A DNA stretch of 64,000 nt, taken from NCBI RefSeq assembly GCF_001612965.1, contig NZ_BDBL01000026.1:80861-144860 (forward strand), read 5' to 3'. Below are positions 26,093 through 35,359 of this stretch, one piece after another. The translations under genes and the position numbers were made by a program. Position 1 is the first letter of the stretch. The number at the start of each line of letters is the position of its first letter. The notes under the pieces were generated by a model. It saw nothing but the letters and a program-made list of their open reading frames with translations, had not been told where the DNA came from and searched no databases. Origin of the DNA: Nocardia kruczakiae NBRC 101016 (GTDB taxonomy: Bacteria; Actinomycetota; Actinomycetes; Mycobacteriales; Mycobacteriaceae).

Positions 26093-27793
26093 ATGCGGAA
26101 TCGCTTGAATCCTGCCGGTGACATCCCCGATACCGGAATCCCCGAGCAGCTGGCCGCCACCATGACGATGGCCGAACAGCACGAATGGCACCGGGGATAT
26201 CTGCGGCGGCATGCGGTGTCGCGGCGGAACTTCCTGCGCGGTTCGGCCGCGGCCGCCGCGGTGGCCGCCGTCGGCACCTCACCGTTCGCGGGGCGGGCCT
26301 ATGCCGATCAGGCGCAGCTCGCGGTCGGCGGCCGCCACGTCGGTTACGGCCCGGACGCCGCCAGCCAGCTGCGCTTCGCCGCGCAGCTCTCGCGTAATCC
26401 CAACGGCGCCAAGATCTTTCTCGACCACGGGCCGACGCCGGCGCTCGGCGCGAGTGTCGAGGCGGAGGTGCGCGATCTGGTGACCCAGATCCCCACGAGC
26501 GACAGCGGCGTACTCGCGGCCGAACAGTTCTATGTGCACGCGCCGGTCGACGGCCTGCCCGGACGGCTGCCGCATTTCTACCGCTGGCGCACCTCCGACG
26601 GATTCGTCGGCGACATCCGCGCCGCGTCGACCGCGATGCCGAGCGTGCGCAACGCGGTGCTGCCCTTCCGGTTCACCATGATGGGCGATCAGGGCACCGA
26701 CGACACCCCTGCCCAGCCGGCGGGCGTCGCTCCCGGCGACTACGACGACAAGTACTACAAACCCGACAACGACCCGGCCGTCCCGCACGCGGACAACGTG
26801 ATGCGCCAGATCGTGGCCTGCAAGCCGGATTTCCATGTGCTGGCGGGCGATATCGCCTACGCGGATCCGTCGGGCGCGGGGAAGAAGCCGCGCTACGTCA
26901 CCGCCGGCGACAAACTGCCGGACGGATTCGACAAGTTCAATCCGTACGTGTGGGACGTGTATTTCGGCGCCATCGAAGCCAGTGCATCGACCACGCCGTG
27001 GATGTTCGCCACCGGCAACCACGACATGGAGGCCGCCTACGACACCCACGGGTACGGCGGACACCTCGCGCGCCTGGACCTGCCGGCCAACGGGCCCGCG
27101 GGCTGCCCGTCGGCGTACTCGTTCACCTACGGCAATGTGGCGGTGCTGTCGCTGGACGCCAACGACGTCTCCTACGAGATCAAGGCCAACACCGGCTACT
27201 CGGGCGGCGCCCAGACCAGTTGGGTGGAGCGGACTCTGGCGGACTATCGCGCGAATCCGGATATCGACTTCATCGTCTGCTTCTTCCATCACTGCGCGTA
27301 TTCGACCACCGATTCCCACGCCAGCGACGGCGGCCTGCGCGACGCCTGGTGCGCACTGTTCGACCGCTATCAGGTCGATCTGGTGCTGCAGGGGCACAAC
27401 CACATCTTCGAGCGCACCGACCCGATCCGCGGCGGCCGCCCGACCAAGGCTGCGGGCGACAATTCGATCGTCTACCCGGACGCGGACGGCACCGTCTACT
27501 ACACCGTGGGCGGCGGCGGCCGTCCCCGCTACGGCTTCCAGCCCGGCTCCCCGGAGACCTACCGCGGTCACGAGGTGCCCGACACCGCGGTGCCCAACAG
27601 CTACGTGTGGACACCGGGGGGCACCAAACAGGACGAGGCCGCGACCTGGTCGCGGGTGCGGTTCCGCAACTACTCGTTCATCCGGGTCGATGTGCGACCC
27701 GGATTCTTCGCCAGCGAGATGGATGTGGTGGCCGTCGACGAATACGGCCGCGAATTCGACAAGGTGACCTATCGCCGGCAGGTGGGCCGCTGA
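26093..27793 (+). CDS. Tat-exported purple acid phosphatase-like metallophosphoesterase
   Basis: A 566-residue calcineurin-fold enzyme with the purple acid phosphatase motif set: MGDQG, GDIAYAD, GNHD, FFHH and GHNHIFER. Near residue 43 a twin-arginine signal SRRNFLRG is followed by an Ala-rich hydrophobic stretch ending FAGRAYADQ, so export is by the Tat route. The segment before it, MTMAEQHEWHRGYLRRH, seems typical of the family, which is why the upstream ATG is preferred over one at 26162. It would release phosphate from extracellular esters. Confidence 0.88.
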   Translation: MRNRLNPAGDIPDTGIPEQLAATMTMAEQHEWHRGYLRRHAVSRRNFLRGSAAAAAVAAVGTSPFAGRAYADQAQLAVGGRHVGYGPDAASQLRFAAQLSRNPNGAKIFLDHGPTPALGASVEAEVRDLVTQIPTSDSGVLAAEQFYVHAPVDGLPGRLPHFYRWRTSDGFVGDIRAASTAMPSVRNAVLPFRFTMMGDQGTDDTPAQPAGVAPGDYDDKYYKPDNDPAVPHADNVMRQIVACKPDFHVLAGDIAYADPSGAGKKPRYVTAGDKLPDGFDKFNPYVWDVYFGAIEASASTTPWMFATGNHDMEAAYDTHGYGGHLARLDLPANGPAGCPSAYSFTYGNVAVLSLDANDVSYEIKANTGYSGGAQTSWVERTLADYRANPDIDFIVCFFHHCAYSTTDSHASDGGLRDAWCALFDRYQVDLVLQGHNHIFERTDPIRGGRPTKAAGDNSIVYPDADGTVYYTVGGGGRPRYGFQPGSPETYRGHEVPDTAVPNSYVWTPGGTKQDEAATWSRVRFRNYSFIRVDVRPGFFASEMDVVAVDEYGREFDKVTYRRQVGR

Positions 27794-27891
27794 CCCGCGG
27801 CACGGGCCGGGTCAACCCGTCGGCCCACTGAGTCGTCCCGCAGAGCCGCTGAGCGGGCCGCCGGCCCACCACACCGCGACCGGCGGCCACC

Positions 27892-28788
27892 ATGGCGGTC
27901 ATGCGTTTCCATTTCGCCGAGGCGGGCGGAGACCCCGTGCACTGGGTGGACCTCGCGCGGGCCGCGGAATCGGCCGGTTTCACCGGCATCTGCCTGGCGG
28001 ACAGCCTGGCCTATCCGCGCGACGGTGACCCGCGTTATCCCTATACCGCCGATGGGCGGCGAGAGTTCCTGCGCGGCAAGCCCTTTGCCGAACCGATGAT
28101 CGCCGCCACCGCGATCACCACGGCCACGACCACGCTGCGGGTCACACCGTTCGTGCTGAAATTGCCGGTGCGCCCACCCGTCCTGGTGGCCAAACAGGCC
28201 GCGACGCTGGCGGTGCTGAGCGGCAACCGGCTCTCGCTGGGCGTCGGAATCAGCCCGTGGCCCCAGGATTTCGCCATGATGGGCGTGCCGTTCGAGCGGC
28301 GCGGCGCACGCCTGGACGAGGGCATCGATATCGTGCGCGGCCTGTGCGGCGGCGGTGAATTCACCTATCGCGGAAAGATATACGACCTGCCCGCCGTGGA
28401 GATCACTCCGGTCCCCACCACACCGATTCCGATCCTCGTCGGCGGCCACAGCGAGGCCGCGCTGCGGCGTGCGGTCCGGCGCGGAGACGGGTGGATGCAT
28501 GCGGGCGGCGACCTCGCCGAACTGTCCGCACTCCTGGGTCGCCTGGCCGAATTGCGTTCGGAATACGAGACATCCGCGCCGGCGCGAACCTCCGAATTCC
28601 AGATCCACGTCGTGGCGCGCGACCCCTTCGACACCGACGGCATGCAACAGCTGGCCGCCTCGGGTGTCACCGATGTGATCGTCGGATTCCGCAGCGTCTA
28701 CGACGCCACACCGGATACCCGCAGCCTCGACGAGAAGGTCGATGCGATCACCCACTACGGCGAGACCGTCATCGCCGCGCACCGATAG
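27892..28788 (+). CDS. LLM-class F420-dependent oxidoreductase
   Basis: A 298-residue luciferase-like protein. Typical pieces are WVDLARAAESAGFTGICLAD, LRVTPFVLKLPVRPPVLVAKQ, GVGISPWPQDF and IPILVGGHSEAALRRAVRRGDGW, quoted here in parts. Cofactor F420 is likely from the subgroup, not proven. ATG at 27892; a second ATG three codons later is also possible. The SnoaL-like gene follows eight bases after, so the two form an operon. Confidence 0.82.
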   Translation: MAVMRFHFAEAGGDPVHWVDLARAAESAGFTGICLADSLAYPRDGDPRYPYTADGRREFLRGKPFAEPMIAATAITTATTTLRVTPFVLKLPVRPPVLVAKQAATLAVLSGNRLSLGVGISPWPQDFAMMGVPFERRGARLDEGIDIVRGLCGGGEFTYRGKIYDLPAVEITPVPTTPIPILVGGHSEAALRRAVRRGDGWMHAGGDLAELSALLGRLAELRSEYETSAPARTSEFQIHVVARDPFDTDGMQQLAASGVTDVIVGFRSVYDATPDTRSLDEKVDAITHYGETVIAAHR

Positions 28789-28795
28789 GAGAATC

Positions 28796-29212
28796 ATGGC
28801 CGACCATCCGGCTCGCGCGGCGGGACGGGCATCCCAGCACGCCGTCCGCACCAAGGACCGCACCACCTGGCTGGATCTGTTCGCCCCGGACGCGGTGGTG
28901 GAGGATCCGATCGGCCGATCGCCGTACGACCCCGCCGGGAACGGCCACCGCGGCCGGGACGCGATCGCCGCGTTCTGGGACACCGCCATCGCCGAGAGCG
29001 ATATCGCGTTCCGGATGCGCGACTCCTACGCCTGCGGCGCCGAGGTCGCCTTCGTCGGCACCATCACCAGTGTCCGCCGGGAGCTCACCGTCGAGGTCGA
29101 CGGGGTGTTCACCTATCGGGTAAACGCCGACGGCCGCATCGCCGCCCTGCGCGCGTATTGGGAACTCGACCGGGCTCGCCGCACCACGTCCGAGCCGGGT
29201 ACGGCCGGCTGA
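28796..29212 (+). CDS. SnoaL-like (nuclear transport factor 2 fold) protein
   Basis: A 138-residue NTF2-like protein: WLDLFAPDAVVEDPIGRSPYDP and FRMRDSYACGAEVAFVGTI are the usual blocks. Members are isomerases, hydrolases or binding proteins for steroid- or polyketide-like compounds. AGGAGA overlaps the stop of the LLM gene and serves its ATG, so the two are co-translated and may act on the same compound. Confidence 0.82.
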   Translation: MADHPARAAGRASQHAVRTKDRTTWLDLFAPDAVVEDPIGRSPYDPAGNGHRGRDAIAAFWDTAIAESDIAFRMRDSYACGAEVAFVGTITSVRRELTVEVDGVFTYRVNADGRIAALRAYWELDRARRTTSEPGTAG

Positions 29213-29224
29213 CGGAAATCCGGC

Positions 29225-30208
29225 CTACACTCCCAGCGCCGGGGCGAAGACCGACCACGAGTCGTGCAGATCGTCCTGCCAGTACACCCACGCGTGAGTG
29301 CCGTTGCGATGCACGACGGTCGCCGGAATGCCCAGGGCGGCAAGGCGACCGGTGAGCTGTCCGGTGCAGGAGTCGACGACGCTCTCCATCACGCCGCCGA
29401 TCGCCACCCGGTTGGCCAGCGCGCCCGTGTTGCCGCCGATCGAGGGATCGGAGAGGGTGTCGTGCACGCCGGGCACCCCGTTGCCCGAGGAGATGTAGAG
29501 GGCCGTTCCGCGCAGCCGATCGGCGTTCACCACCGGATCGTGAGCGGCCCAGTCCGGATCCCCCGGTCCTCCCCACATATTCCCGGCATTCGCCCCGAAG
29601 ACGCCGAGCTGCGAATACACGTACGCCTGCGGAATCGGGCCGTTGGTCAGCGGGCACCCGCTGTAGGCGCCGACCGCCTGGTACAGGCCCGGCGCCCCGA
29701 TCGCCAGATCCAGTGACGAGGTCGCCGACATCGAGGTGCCCGCGACGGCATTGCGGCCCGTCATCTGGAACCGCGAGTTGAGCAGCGGCGGCAGCTCCTG
29801 GGTCAGGAACGTCGTCCACTCGTTGCGGCCCAGCACCGGATCGTCGGACTTCCAGTCGGTGTAGTAGCTGGCCCGCCCGCCCATCGGGACGATCACGTTC
29901 ACCGGTTTGTCGGCGAAGAATTGCGCGACGTCGGTGCGGCTGGTCCACGGCCCGCCGTCCTCACCGCCGTCGACGGCGTTCAGGAGATACAGCGCCGGCG
30001 CCGCGAAATCCGGATGCGACATCCACACGGTGATCTGCTTGTTCATCGCCGCGGAATAGACCACCACCGAATATTGGCGACCACCCAGCGGATGGACGTC
30101 GACGATGGCGGGTCCGCCGGGATCCGCCGAGGCTGCCGCGGGCACAATCGCGGCAATCGAGGCGAAGGCGGCGAACAGGACAGCAAAACAGCGCGGAAGC
30201 CGGTGCAT
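29225..30208 (-). CDS. Secreted Ag85-like mycolyltransferase/esterase
   Basis: A 327-residue secreted alpha/beta hydrolase of the antigen 85 type. A signal peptide of about 28 residues ends AAASA. The mature part has VPMGGRASYYTDW, the nucleophile GTSMSA (G-x-S-x-S) and a C-terminal catalytic His in NGTHAWVYW. Ag85-like enzymes move mycolic acids onto trehalose or arabinogalactan in the cell envelope, which supports a mycolate-producing host. Convergent with the SnoaL gene; no envelope operon around it. Confidence 0.88.
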   Translation of the reverse strand: MHRLPRCFAVLFAAFASIAAIVPAAASADPGGPAIVDVHPLGGRQYSVVVYSAAMNKQITVWMSHPDFAAPALYLLNAVDGGEDGGPWTSRTDVAQFFADKPVNVIVPMGGRASYYTDWKSDDPVLGRNEWTTFLTQELPPLLNSRFQMTGRNAVAGTSMSATSSLDLAIGAPGLYQAVGAYSGCPLTNGPIPQAYVYSQLGVFGANAGNMWGGPGDPDWAAHDPVVNADRLRGTALYISSGNGVPGVHDTLSDPSIGGNTGALANRVAIGGVMESVVDSCTGQLTGRLAALGIPATVVHRNGTHAWVYWQDDLHDSWSVFAPALGV

Positions 30209-30377
30209 ACGCGGAGTATTCCACCCTGTCGCGGTCCCCGCAGCACTCTCGGCAGGCGTGTCCACCGGGAGACCGGGCCCGCAAGCGGCGACCTCCGCGG
30301 GCCCGGCACCGGCGGTCCGCATCCGCCGGGCTATCTCTGTGCGGCCACCACGGTCCGGCCACCCCGGCGGAAGCGGC

Positions 30378-30824
30378 TCAGTGCGCGGCGACGGCGGCCC
30401 GGATCGCGGCGATATCGATCTTCGACATGGTCTGCAGCGCGGCGCCGGCCGCGGCGGCGTGCTCGCCGCCCATCAACGCCGGCAGCTCGGCCGGCACGAC
30501 CTGCCAGGACAGGCCGTATCGATCGGTGAGCCAGCCGCACGGCCCCGGCTTGCCGCCCGCGGTCAGCGCCGCCCACAGCCGGTCCACCTCGTTCTGCCCG
30601 TCGACCACCAGCTGAACGGAGGCGGCATCGGTGAAGGGATGGCCGGGTCCGCCGTTCATCAGCGTGAGCGCGTGTCCGGCCAGATCGACCTGCACGACGA
30701 AGGCCGATCCGTCGGGGTTACGAGTGATGCCGGTGATGCGGGCGCCGGGAATGTGCTCGGTATAGAACCGGGCGGCTTTCTCGGCGGCAGTGTCGAACCA
30801 GAGGAAGGTGCTGATGTCGGTCAT
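30378..30824 (-). CDS. PhnB-like VOC protein, candidate member of the ECF sigma regulon
   Basis: A 148-residue VOC protein of the PhnB/3-demethylubiquinone-methyltransferase-like group: ISTFLWFDTAAEKAARFY at the start, PFTDAASVQLVVDGQNEVDRLW, and CGWLTDRYGLSWQVVP, each family-typical. Function unknown. AGGAG is five bases before the ATG at 30824. Its promoter region is nearly identical in layout to that of DGPF module 1 (A-tract, TGTCGA, TCGACC), which suggests that an ECF42-type sigma transcribes it. Confidence 0.85.
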   Translation of the reverse strand: MTDISTFLWFDTAAEKAARFYTEHIPGARITGITRNPDGSAFVVQVDLAGHALTLMNGGPGHPFTDAASVQLVVDGQNEVDRLWAALTAGGKPGPCGWLTDRYGLSWQVVPAELPALMGGEHAAAAGAALQTMSKIDIAAIRAAVAAH

Positions 30825-30865
30825 GATCGCTCCTGGGGTGTGTTTCCGACTCGCTGTCACCCCTC

Positions 30866-30922
30866 GGTCGAGGCCGATCTCGCACATTCGACACAGTTCG
30901 CGAATTTTCTCGAGATTTTTTT
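30866..30922 (-). promoter_or_regulatory. ECF-type promoter of the PhnB-like VOC gene, with A-rich upstream element
   Basis: Read on the minus strand: seven A (30922-30916), an AT-rich stretch with AAAATTCGCG, TGTCGA (30893-30888), a 16-base spacer, then TCGACC (30871-30866) followed by a GAGGGGTGA. The distance from the first A of the run to TGTCGA is 29 bases, identical to DGPF module 1, where CAGGGGTGA also follows the TCGACC. Confidence 0.65.
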
Positions 30923-30930
30923 CGCCGGAC

Positions 30931-31761
30931 CTATTCGGCGGCGAGACGATCCAGTGCCGCCCGGCTCGCTTCGTCGGCGGCGCGGTAGATGATCAGCCGC
31001 TGATCGGGGTCCTGCAGCGGCATCAGCGCTTCGTAGGCGACGGTGACCGCACCCACTCGCGGATGATGCATCGTCTTACGCCCGCGGCCCTGCACCCGCA
31101 CATCTCTGCGCTCCCACAGTTCGGCGAATTCGGCACTGCCCGTGCGGAATTCGTCGATCAGCTCGGCCAGGACCCGGTCGTCGGGATGGGCGGCCCAGGC
31201 GGCGCGCAGCCCCGCGATCCCCTCCCGCACCGTCCGTTCGCGATCGGCGTAGAAGGTGCCCATCCCCGGATAGAGCAGGCACAGCCACATGGAGTTGCGC
31301 TGCCGGGGCGGCAGCGTGTCGAAATCCAGCAGCAGCCGCGCCATCTCGCGATTCCAGGCCAGAATGTCGTAGCGGTGGTTGAGCACCATCGCCGGTATCG
31401 GCGCCAGATCCGCGACCAGCCGGACCAGCTCCGGTGAGGCCGTGGTCGCCGGTTTGCCGTCGTCCGGGGGGCGCTGCCGGGCCAGATCGAACAGATAGAT
31501 GCGTTCGTCCGGTGCCAGGCGCAGGGCCTGCGCGAGCGCGTCGAGAACCTCCGGCGAGGGCCGCAAACCACGACCCTGTTCCAGCCGCACGATGTAGTCG
31601 GTGCTCACGCCGGCCAGCTCGGCGACCTCCTCGCGGCGTAATCCCGGGGTACGGCGGGAACGGCGGCGCAGCGGCAGGCCGAAATCGCCCGGATCGAGTC
31701 GTTCGCGCCGGGTGCGCAGAAAGGCGCCCAGTTCCTGTGTCACTTCCACCGTGCCGGTCAT
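30931..31761 (-). CDS. XRE-family regulator with MmyB-like ligand-binding domain
   Basis: A 276-residue protein. An N-terminal helix-turn-helix (about 10-75) contains TPGLRREEVAELAGVSTDYIVRLEQGR, quoted in part, and the rest is the MmyB-like PAS-fold domain (PIPAMVLNHRYDILAWNREMARLL). MmyB-type domains bind fatty-acid-like ligands in Streptomyces. It is divergent from an aldo/keto reductase, which is the usual target arrangement. Confidence 0.88.
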   Translation of the reverse strand: MTGTVEVTQELGAFLRTRRERLDPGDFGLPLRRRSRRTPGLRREEVAELAGVSTDYIVRLEQGRGLRPSPEVLDALAQALRLAPDERIYLFDLARQRPPDDGKPATTASPELVRLVADLAPIPAMVLNHRYDILAWNREMARLLLDFDTLPPRQRNSMWLCLLYPGMGTFYADRERTVREGIAGLRAAWAAHPDDRVLAELIDEFRTGSAEFAELWERRDVRVQGRGRKTMHHPRVGAVTVAYEALMPLQDPDQRLIIYRAADEASRAALDRLAAE

Positions 31762-31878
31762 CGCTGTCGATCCTACGACGAGGCTGGTACCGGCGATCCC
31801 AGGAAAAACCTTCCCTTACCGCGTTCGTCCCGGCCGCGCAGACTTGCCGTCGAGATCGAATCCACACAGGAGGAAGAT

Positions 31879-32943
31879 ATGGCGCTCACTCTCGACACCT
31901 ATCGGCTGCTCGGCCGGTCCGGCCTGCGGGTCTCACCGCTCGCACTGGGCACCATGACCTTCGGCGCCGACTGGGGCTGGGGCGCCGAACGGGACGAGGC
32001 GCGCAAACTGTTCGACGACTACGTCTCGCGCGGCGGCAATTTCATCGACACCGCCAGCGTCTACACCAACGGCAGTTCCGAGCGGCTGCTCGGCGAATTC
32101 ACCCGCGACAATCGCGAAAGCCTGGTGCTGGCAACGAAATACACGATGTTGCGGCGGCCCGGCGATCCGAATTCCGGCGGCAACAACCGCAAGTCGATGT
32201 TCGCCTCGGTGGAGGCCAGCCTGCGCAACCTGAACACCGACTACATCGATCTGCTGTATCTGCACGCCTGGGACTTCACCACGCCGGTCGAGGAGGTACT
32301 GCGCGGCATGGACGATCTGGTCCGGCAGGGCAAGGTGCTCTACGTCGCCATCTCCGACACCCCGGCCTGGCAGGTGGCGCGCATGCAGACCATCGCCGAC
32401 CTGCGCGGATGGTCCCCGCTGGTGGCGCTGCAGGTCGAATACAGCCTGATCGAACGCACCGTGGAACACGACCTGTTCCCGATGGCGCGGGAACTCGGGC
32501 TCGGCGTGATTCCGTGGTCGCCGCTCGGCAGCGGCGTGCTGACCGGCAAATACACCACCGCCGATCTGGACGCCTCGGCGGCGGGTTCGCCGGAGGGCAG
32601 TCGTAAGAACGTCGCGCTGGCCAACGGTTCGCTGACCGAACGGGGCCTCGCGATCACCGAGGTGGTGAAACAGGTCGCGGCGGAACTGGACCGGACACCG
32701 GCCCAGACGGCACTCGCGTGGACGCTGCGGAATCCGGCGGTGACCGCCCCCATCATCGGCGCCCGCACCCCCGCTCAGCTCGCCGACAATCTGGGCGCCC
32801 TGGAGGTGGAATTCGATGCGGCGCAACTGGAACGGCTGGACACGGCCAGTGCCGTCGAACCCGGATTCCCGCACAATATGCTCGCCCGCGAGATGACCAA
32901 TACCGTGATCAACGGCGATCTGACGATCACCCCGCGGACCTGA
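31879..32943 (+). CDS. Aldo/keto reductase
   Basis: A 354-residue NADPH-dependent AKR. The catalytic tetrad is visible as Asp and Tyr in DTASVYTNGSSE, Lys in LATKYTM and His in LYLHAWD; the C-terminal cofactor loop is IIGARTPAQLADN. AGGAGGAA stands three bases before the ATG. Physiological substrate unknown. Probably controlled by the divergent MmyB-like regulator across a 117-base spacer. Confidence 0.9.
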   Translation: MALTLDTYRLLGRSGLRVSPLALGTMTFGADWGWGAERDEARKLFDDYVSRGGNFIDTASVYTNGSSERLLGEFTRDNRESLVLATKYTMLRRPGDPNSGGNNRKSMFASVEASLRNLNTDYIDLLYLHAWDFTTPVEEVLRGMDDLVRQGKVLYVAISDTPAWQVARMQTIADLRGWSPLVALQVEYSLIERTVEHDLFPMARELGLGVIPWSPLGSGVLTGKYTTADLDASAAGSPEGSRKNVALANGSLTERGLAITEVVKQVAAELDRTPAQTALAWTLRNPAVTAPIIGARTPAQLADNLGALEVEFDAAQLERLDTASAVEPGFPHNMLAREMTNTVINGDLTITPRT

Positions 32944-32965
32944 TCTCCCGAGGTTCCGCCGCGGA

Positions 32966-33682
32966 TCAGGCTGCGGTGGTGAGGAATTCGGCCGCCGCGG
33001 TGCGGTATCGGTCGACCAGCAGGCGCACCACCGCCGGATGTACGCCGAGCGGTTCGGCGACTCCGTCGGCACCGACCTCCCGCAGGCGCTGATGGAACAG
33101 CCCGTGCGCCAGCAGATACGAGCCGACGAACACCCGCTCGGCACCGGACTTCCGCAGGGCGGCAACGACATCCGGTACCCGCGGCTCGCCGGTCGCGATG
33201 TAGGCCGTGCGAACCGCGGCGTCCAGCTCCTGCGCCAGCATGGCGGTCGCCTGCCGCACATCGTGGCGCGCACGCGCGTCGGAGGACCCGGCCGCCGCGA
33301 CGACCACCGCATCACCGGGACGCATACCGGCCTCGTGCAACCGCATCCGCATCACCCGAGCCAGCATCGGGTCCGGGCCCATCGCCGGGGTCACCACCAC
33401 ATCCGGATGCCCGCTGTCCCGGACTTCGCGCGGGACATCCTGGTAGACGTGGTAACCGGAGGCGAGAAAGGCCGGAACCACCACGGCCGGAACGCCGTTC
33501 AGCTCGCGCAGTACCTCGGCGGGGGTGGGGCCGAGCACGTCGACGAAAGCGGTCCGTACCGGCACGTCGGCGCCGGCGCCTCCCATCTCCGCACGCACCG
33601 CATCGGCCAGCGTGGCGATCATCCGCACGCCGGTGGCACTGCGGGTGCCGTGCGCCACCAGCACCAGCGCGGGGGCGCTCAC
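32966..33682 (-). CDS. CbiX/SirB-like sirohydrochlorin chelatase
   Basis: A 238-residue two-lobed chelatase: LVLVAHGTRS at the start with the first metal His, LASGYHVYQD with another, and a second repeat with LLAHGLFHQRL. It would insert iron (or cobalt) into sirohydrochlorin. Siroheme is the cofactor of NirB, encoded upstream in the same operon. The GTG start at 33682 overlaps the nnaR stop by four bases (GTGA). Confidence 0.88.
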   Translation of the reverse strand: MSAPALVLVAHGTRSATGVRMIATLADAVRAEMGGAGADVPVRTAFVDVLGPTPAEVLRELNGVPAVVVPAFLASGYHVYQDVPREVRDSGHPDVVVTPAMGPDPMLARVMRMRLHEAGMRPGDAVVVAAAGSSDARARHDVRQATAMLAQELDAAVRTAYIATGEPRVPDVVAALRKSGAERVFVGSYLLAHGLFHQRLREVGADGVAEPLGVHPAVVRLLVDRYRTAAAEFLTTAA

Positions 33683-34905
33683 CAGACCCCCGCCATGGGC
33701 GCGGGTCGCTGCGGACGCAGCGACGGGGCGTACCCGCCCGGCGGGCGGGTGTTGTTGTCCACGCATTCGGCGGGGTCGAGAGCCAGCCGATAGCCGCGCT
33801 TGACCACCGTCTGAATCGCCTTCGGCGTGCCGAGACCCGCACGCAGCCGGGCGATTCCGGTCTCCACGGCATGGGTGTCGTCCCCACCGCCGGGCAGCGC
33901 CGCGAGCAGATCCTCCCGGGACACCACCCGGCCGGGCTGGCGGGCCAGCGCCCGCATCAACGCCATCGGCGCGGGAGCGAGCTGACGCACCGAACCGTCC
34001 ACCACGACGCAGCCGCCGCGCACGCTCAATTCGTGCCCGGCGGCGTGAATCCGGTTGGCGCGGCGCGGAAGTTCCTCGGCGACGTGGCGAGCCAGCGCAC
34101 CGAGTCGCGCACGGCCCGGCATGGACGTCGGCACCCCGAGTTCCTCCAGCGGTGCGGCGGTGATCGGGCCGACGCACGCCGGCAGCACCCGCGAACGCAT
34201 CGCCTGCAGGACGCCCTCGAGCAGCCCGGTTTCCTTCGCCCGCATCAACATCGAGGCCACCGCGGGTGCGCTGGTGAACGTGACGCAGTCCAGTGCGGAG
34301 GTGACCACGCCCTCGATCAGTCGGTCCATCGGCACACGATCGTCCGGTGGCACCCAGCGGTACACCGGCACCGGCACGACATCGGCGCCGGCACAGCGCA
34401 ATACCTCGCAGAAGTCGGGGACCGGCTCCCATTCGGTCGTCGCACCGTGCAACTGCACCGCGATGCGCACACCCTCGACCCCCGCCGCCAGCAGGTGATC
34501 GAGCACCTCGGCGGACGATTCGGAGGCCGGCGACCATTCCTCGCGCAGTTCGGCGGCCCGGATGGCGCCCTTGGCCTTGGGGCCACGGGCCAGCATGCGC
34601 GTGGAAGCCAAAGTGTCCCGGAGATTTTCGGCCAGGCCCCACCCCTCCGCCGCTTCCATCCAGCCGCGGAAGCCGATGCCGGTGGTGGCGACGGCGATCT
34701 GCGGCGGATCGGCGACCAACTGCCGGGTCACCCGCTCCAGTTCGGTGTCGTCGGACAGGGGGATGATGCGAATCGCCGGGGCGGAAACGATATTCGCGCC
34801 TCGGCGACTCAACAGCGTAGCCAGTTCGTCGGCCCGCCGGGCGGCTGTCACACCGATGGTGAAGCCGTCCAGGGGTTTCAATTCGGTGGGTTGCGCTTCG
34901 CTCAC
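33679..34905 (-). CDS. nnaR: NnaR: HemD-like domain fused to a winged-helix DNA-binding domain
   Basis: A 408-residue fusion. Residues to about 270 resemble uroporphyrinogen-III synthase (VTAARRADELATLLSRRGA, TFTSAPAVASML). The remainder is an OmpR-type winged helix (ALARQPGRVVSREDLLAALPG, VETGIARLRAGLG, VVKRGYRL). This architecture is that of NnaR, which acts with GlnR to activate nitrate/nitrite assimilation genes in mycobacteria and Streptomyces. Placement between nirD and cbiX agrees. Whether the HemD part is still catalytic or senses a tetrapyrrole cannot be told. The GTG start overlaps the nirD stop by four bases. Confidence 0.88.
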   Translation of the reverse strand: MSEAQPTELKPLDGFTIGVTAARRADELATLLSRRGANIVSAPAIRIIPLSDDTELERVTRQLVADPPQIAVATTGIGFRGWMEAAEGWGLAENLRDTLASTRMLARGPKAKGAIRAAELREEWSPASESSAEVLDHLLAAGVEGVRIAVQLHGATTEWEPVPDFCEVLRCAGADVVPVPVYRWVPPDDRVPMDRLIEGVVTSALDCVTFTSAPAVASMLMRAKETGLLEGVLQAMRSRVLPACVGPITAAPLEELGVPTSMPGRARLGALARHVAEELPRRANRIHAAGHELSVRGGCVVVDGSVRQLAPAPMALMRALARQPGRVVSREDLLAALPGGGDDTHAVETGIARLRAGLGTPKAIQTVVKRGYRLALDPAECVDNNTRPPGGYAPSLRPQRPAPMAGVW

Positions 34906-35294
34906 GGTGTACCGCCGTACTGGATCGGTTCGTTGGACACCGCGACGACCCCGTCGACGACGCGCACGCCGTAGACGGGCAGTGCGACCGAGTCGTCGTC
35001 CAGGCAGCGGCCGTCCAGCAGCGAGAACGACTGCTTCAGCAGCGGCGAGGCGACGACCGGCACACCGGCGCGGTCACCGACGATGCCGCGGGACATGACC
35101 GCCGCCCGCCCGAACGGATCGATATTGCCGACGGCGTAGAGCGTGCCGTCGGGCAGCAGGAAGAGCGCGGCCTGCCGTCCGCCCCTGAGCAGTACCGCCA
35201 CGCCGCGGCCGGGAATCAGATAATCGAGCCGGCAGGCCGAGGTCCAGCCGGTGGTGGTTGCCGGTGCGAAGCCGGGTGTGTCGATAACGGTCAT
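34902..35294 (-). CDS. nirD: Nitrite reductase small subunit NirD
   Basis: A 130-residue Rieske-fold protein, small subunit of the cytoplasmic NADH-dependent nitrite reductase. The Rieske Cys-His ligand pairs are absent, as is normal for NirD, so it carries no cluster. Segments SACRLDYLIPGRGVAVLL and LFLLPDGTLYAVGNIDPFG are typical. It lies 65 bases after nirB and overlaps nnaR by four bases. Confidence 0.92.
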   Translation of the reverse strand: MTVIDTPGFAPATTTGWTSACRLDYLIPGRGVAVLLRGGRQAALFLLPDGTLYAVGNIDPFGRAAVMSRGIVGDRAGVPVVASPLLKQSFSLLDGRCLDDDSVALPVYGVRVVDGVVAVSNEPIQYGGTP

Positions 35295-35359
35295 CGGTGA
35301 TCTCCTCCGAACGCCTTACCTAATAGGTACCGGTGTCCTGTTTCCGCACGATTACGTGG

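Noticed and set aside
32966..34642. 558-codon frame joining part of nnaR antisense frames to cbiX
   Set aside because: Only the last 239 codons are the chelatase; the rest lies out of frame under nnaR.
33679..34905. Plain uroporphyrinogen-III synthase for heme synthesis
   Set aside because: The C-terminal winged helix and the nirBD context identify NnaR.
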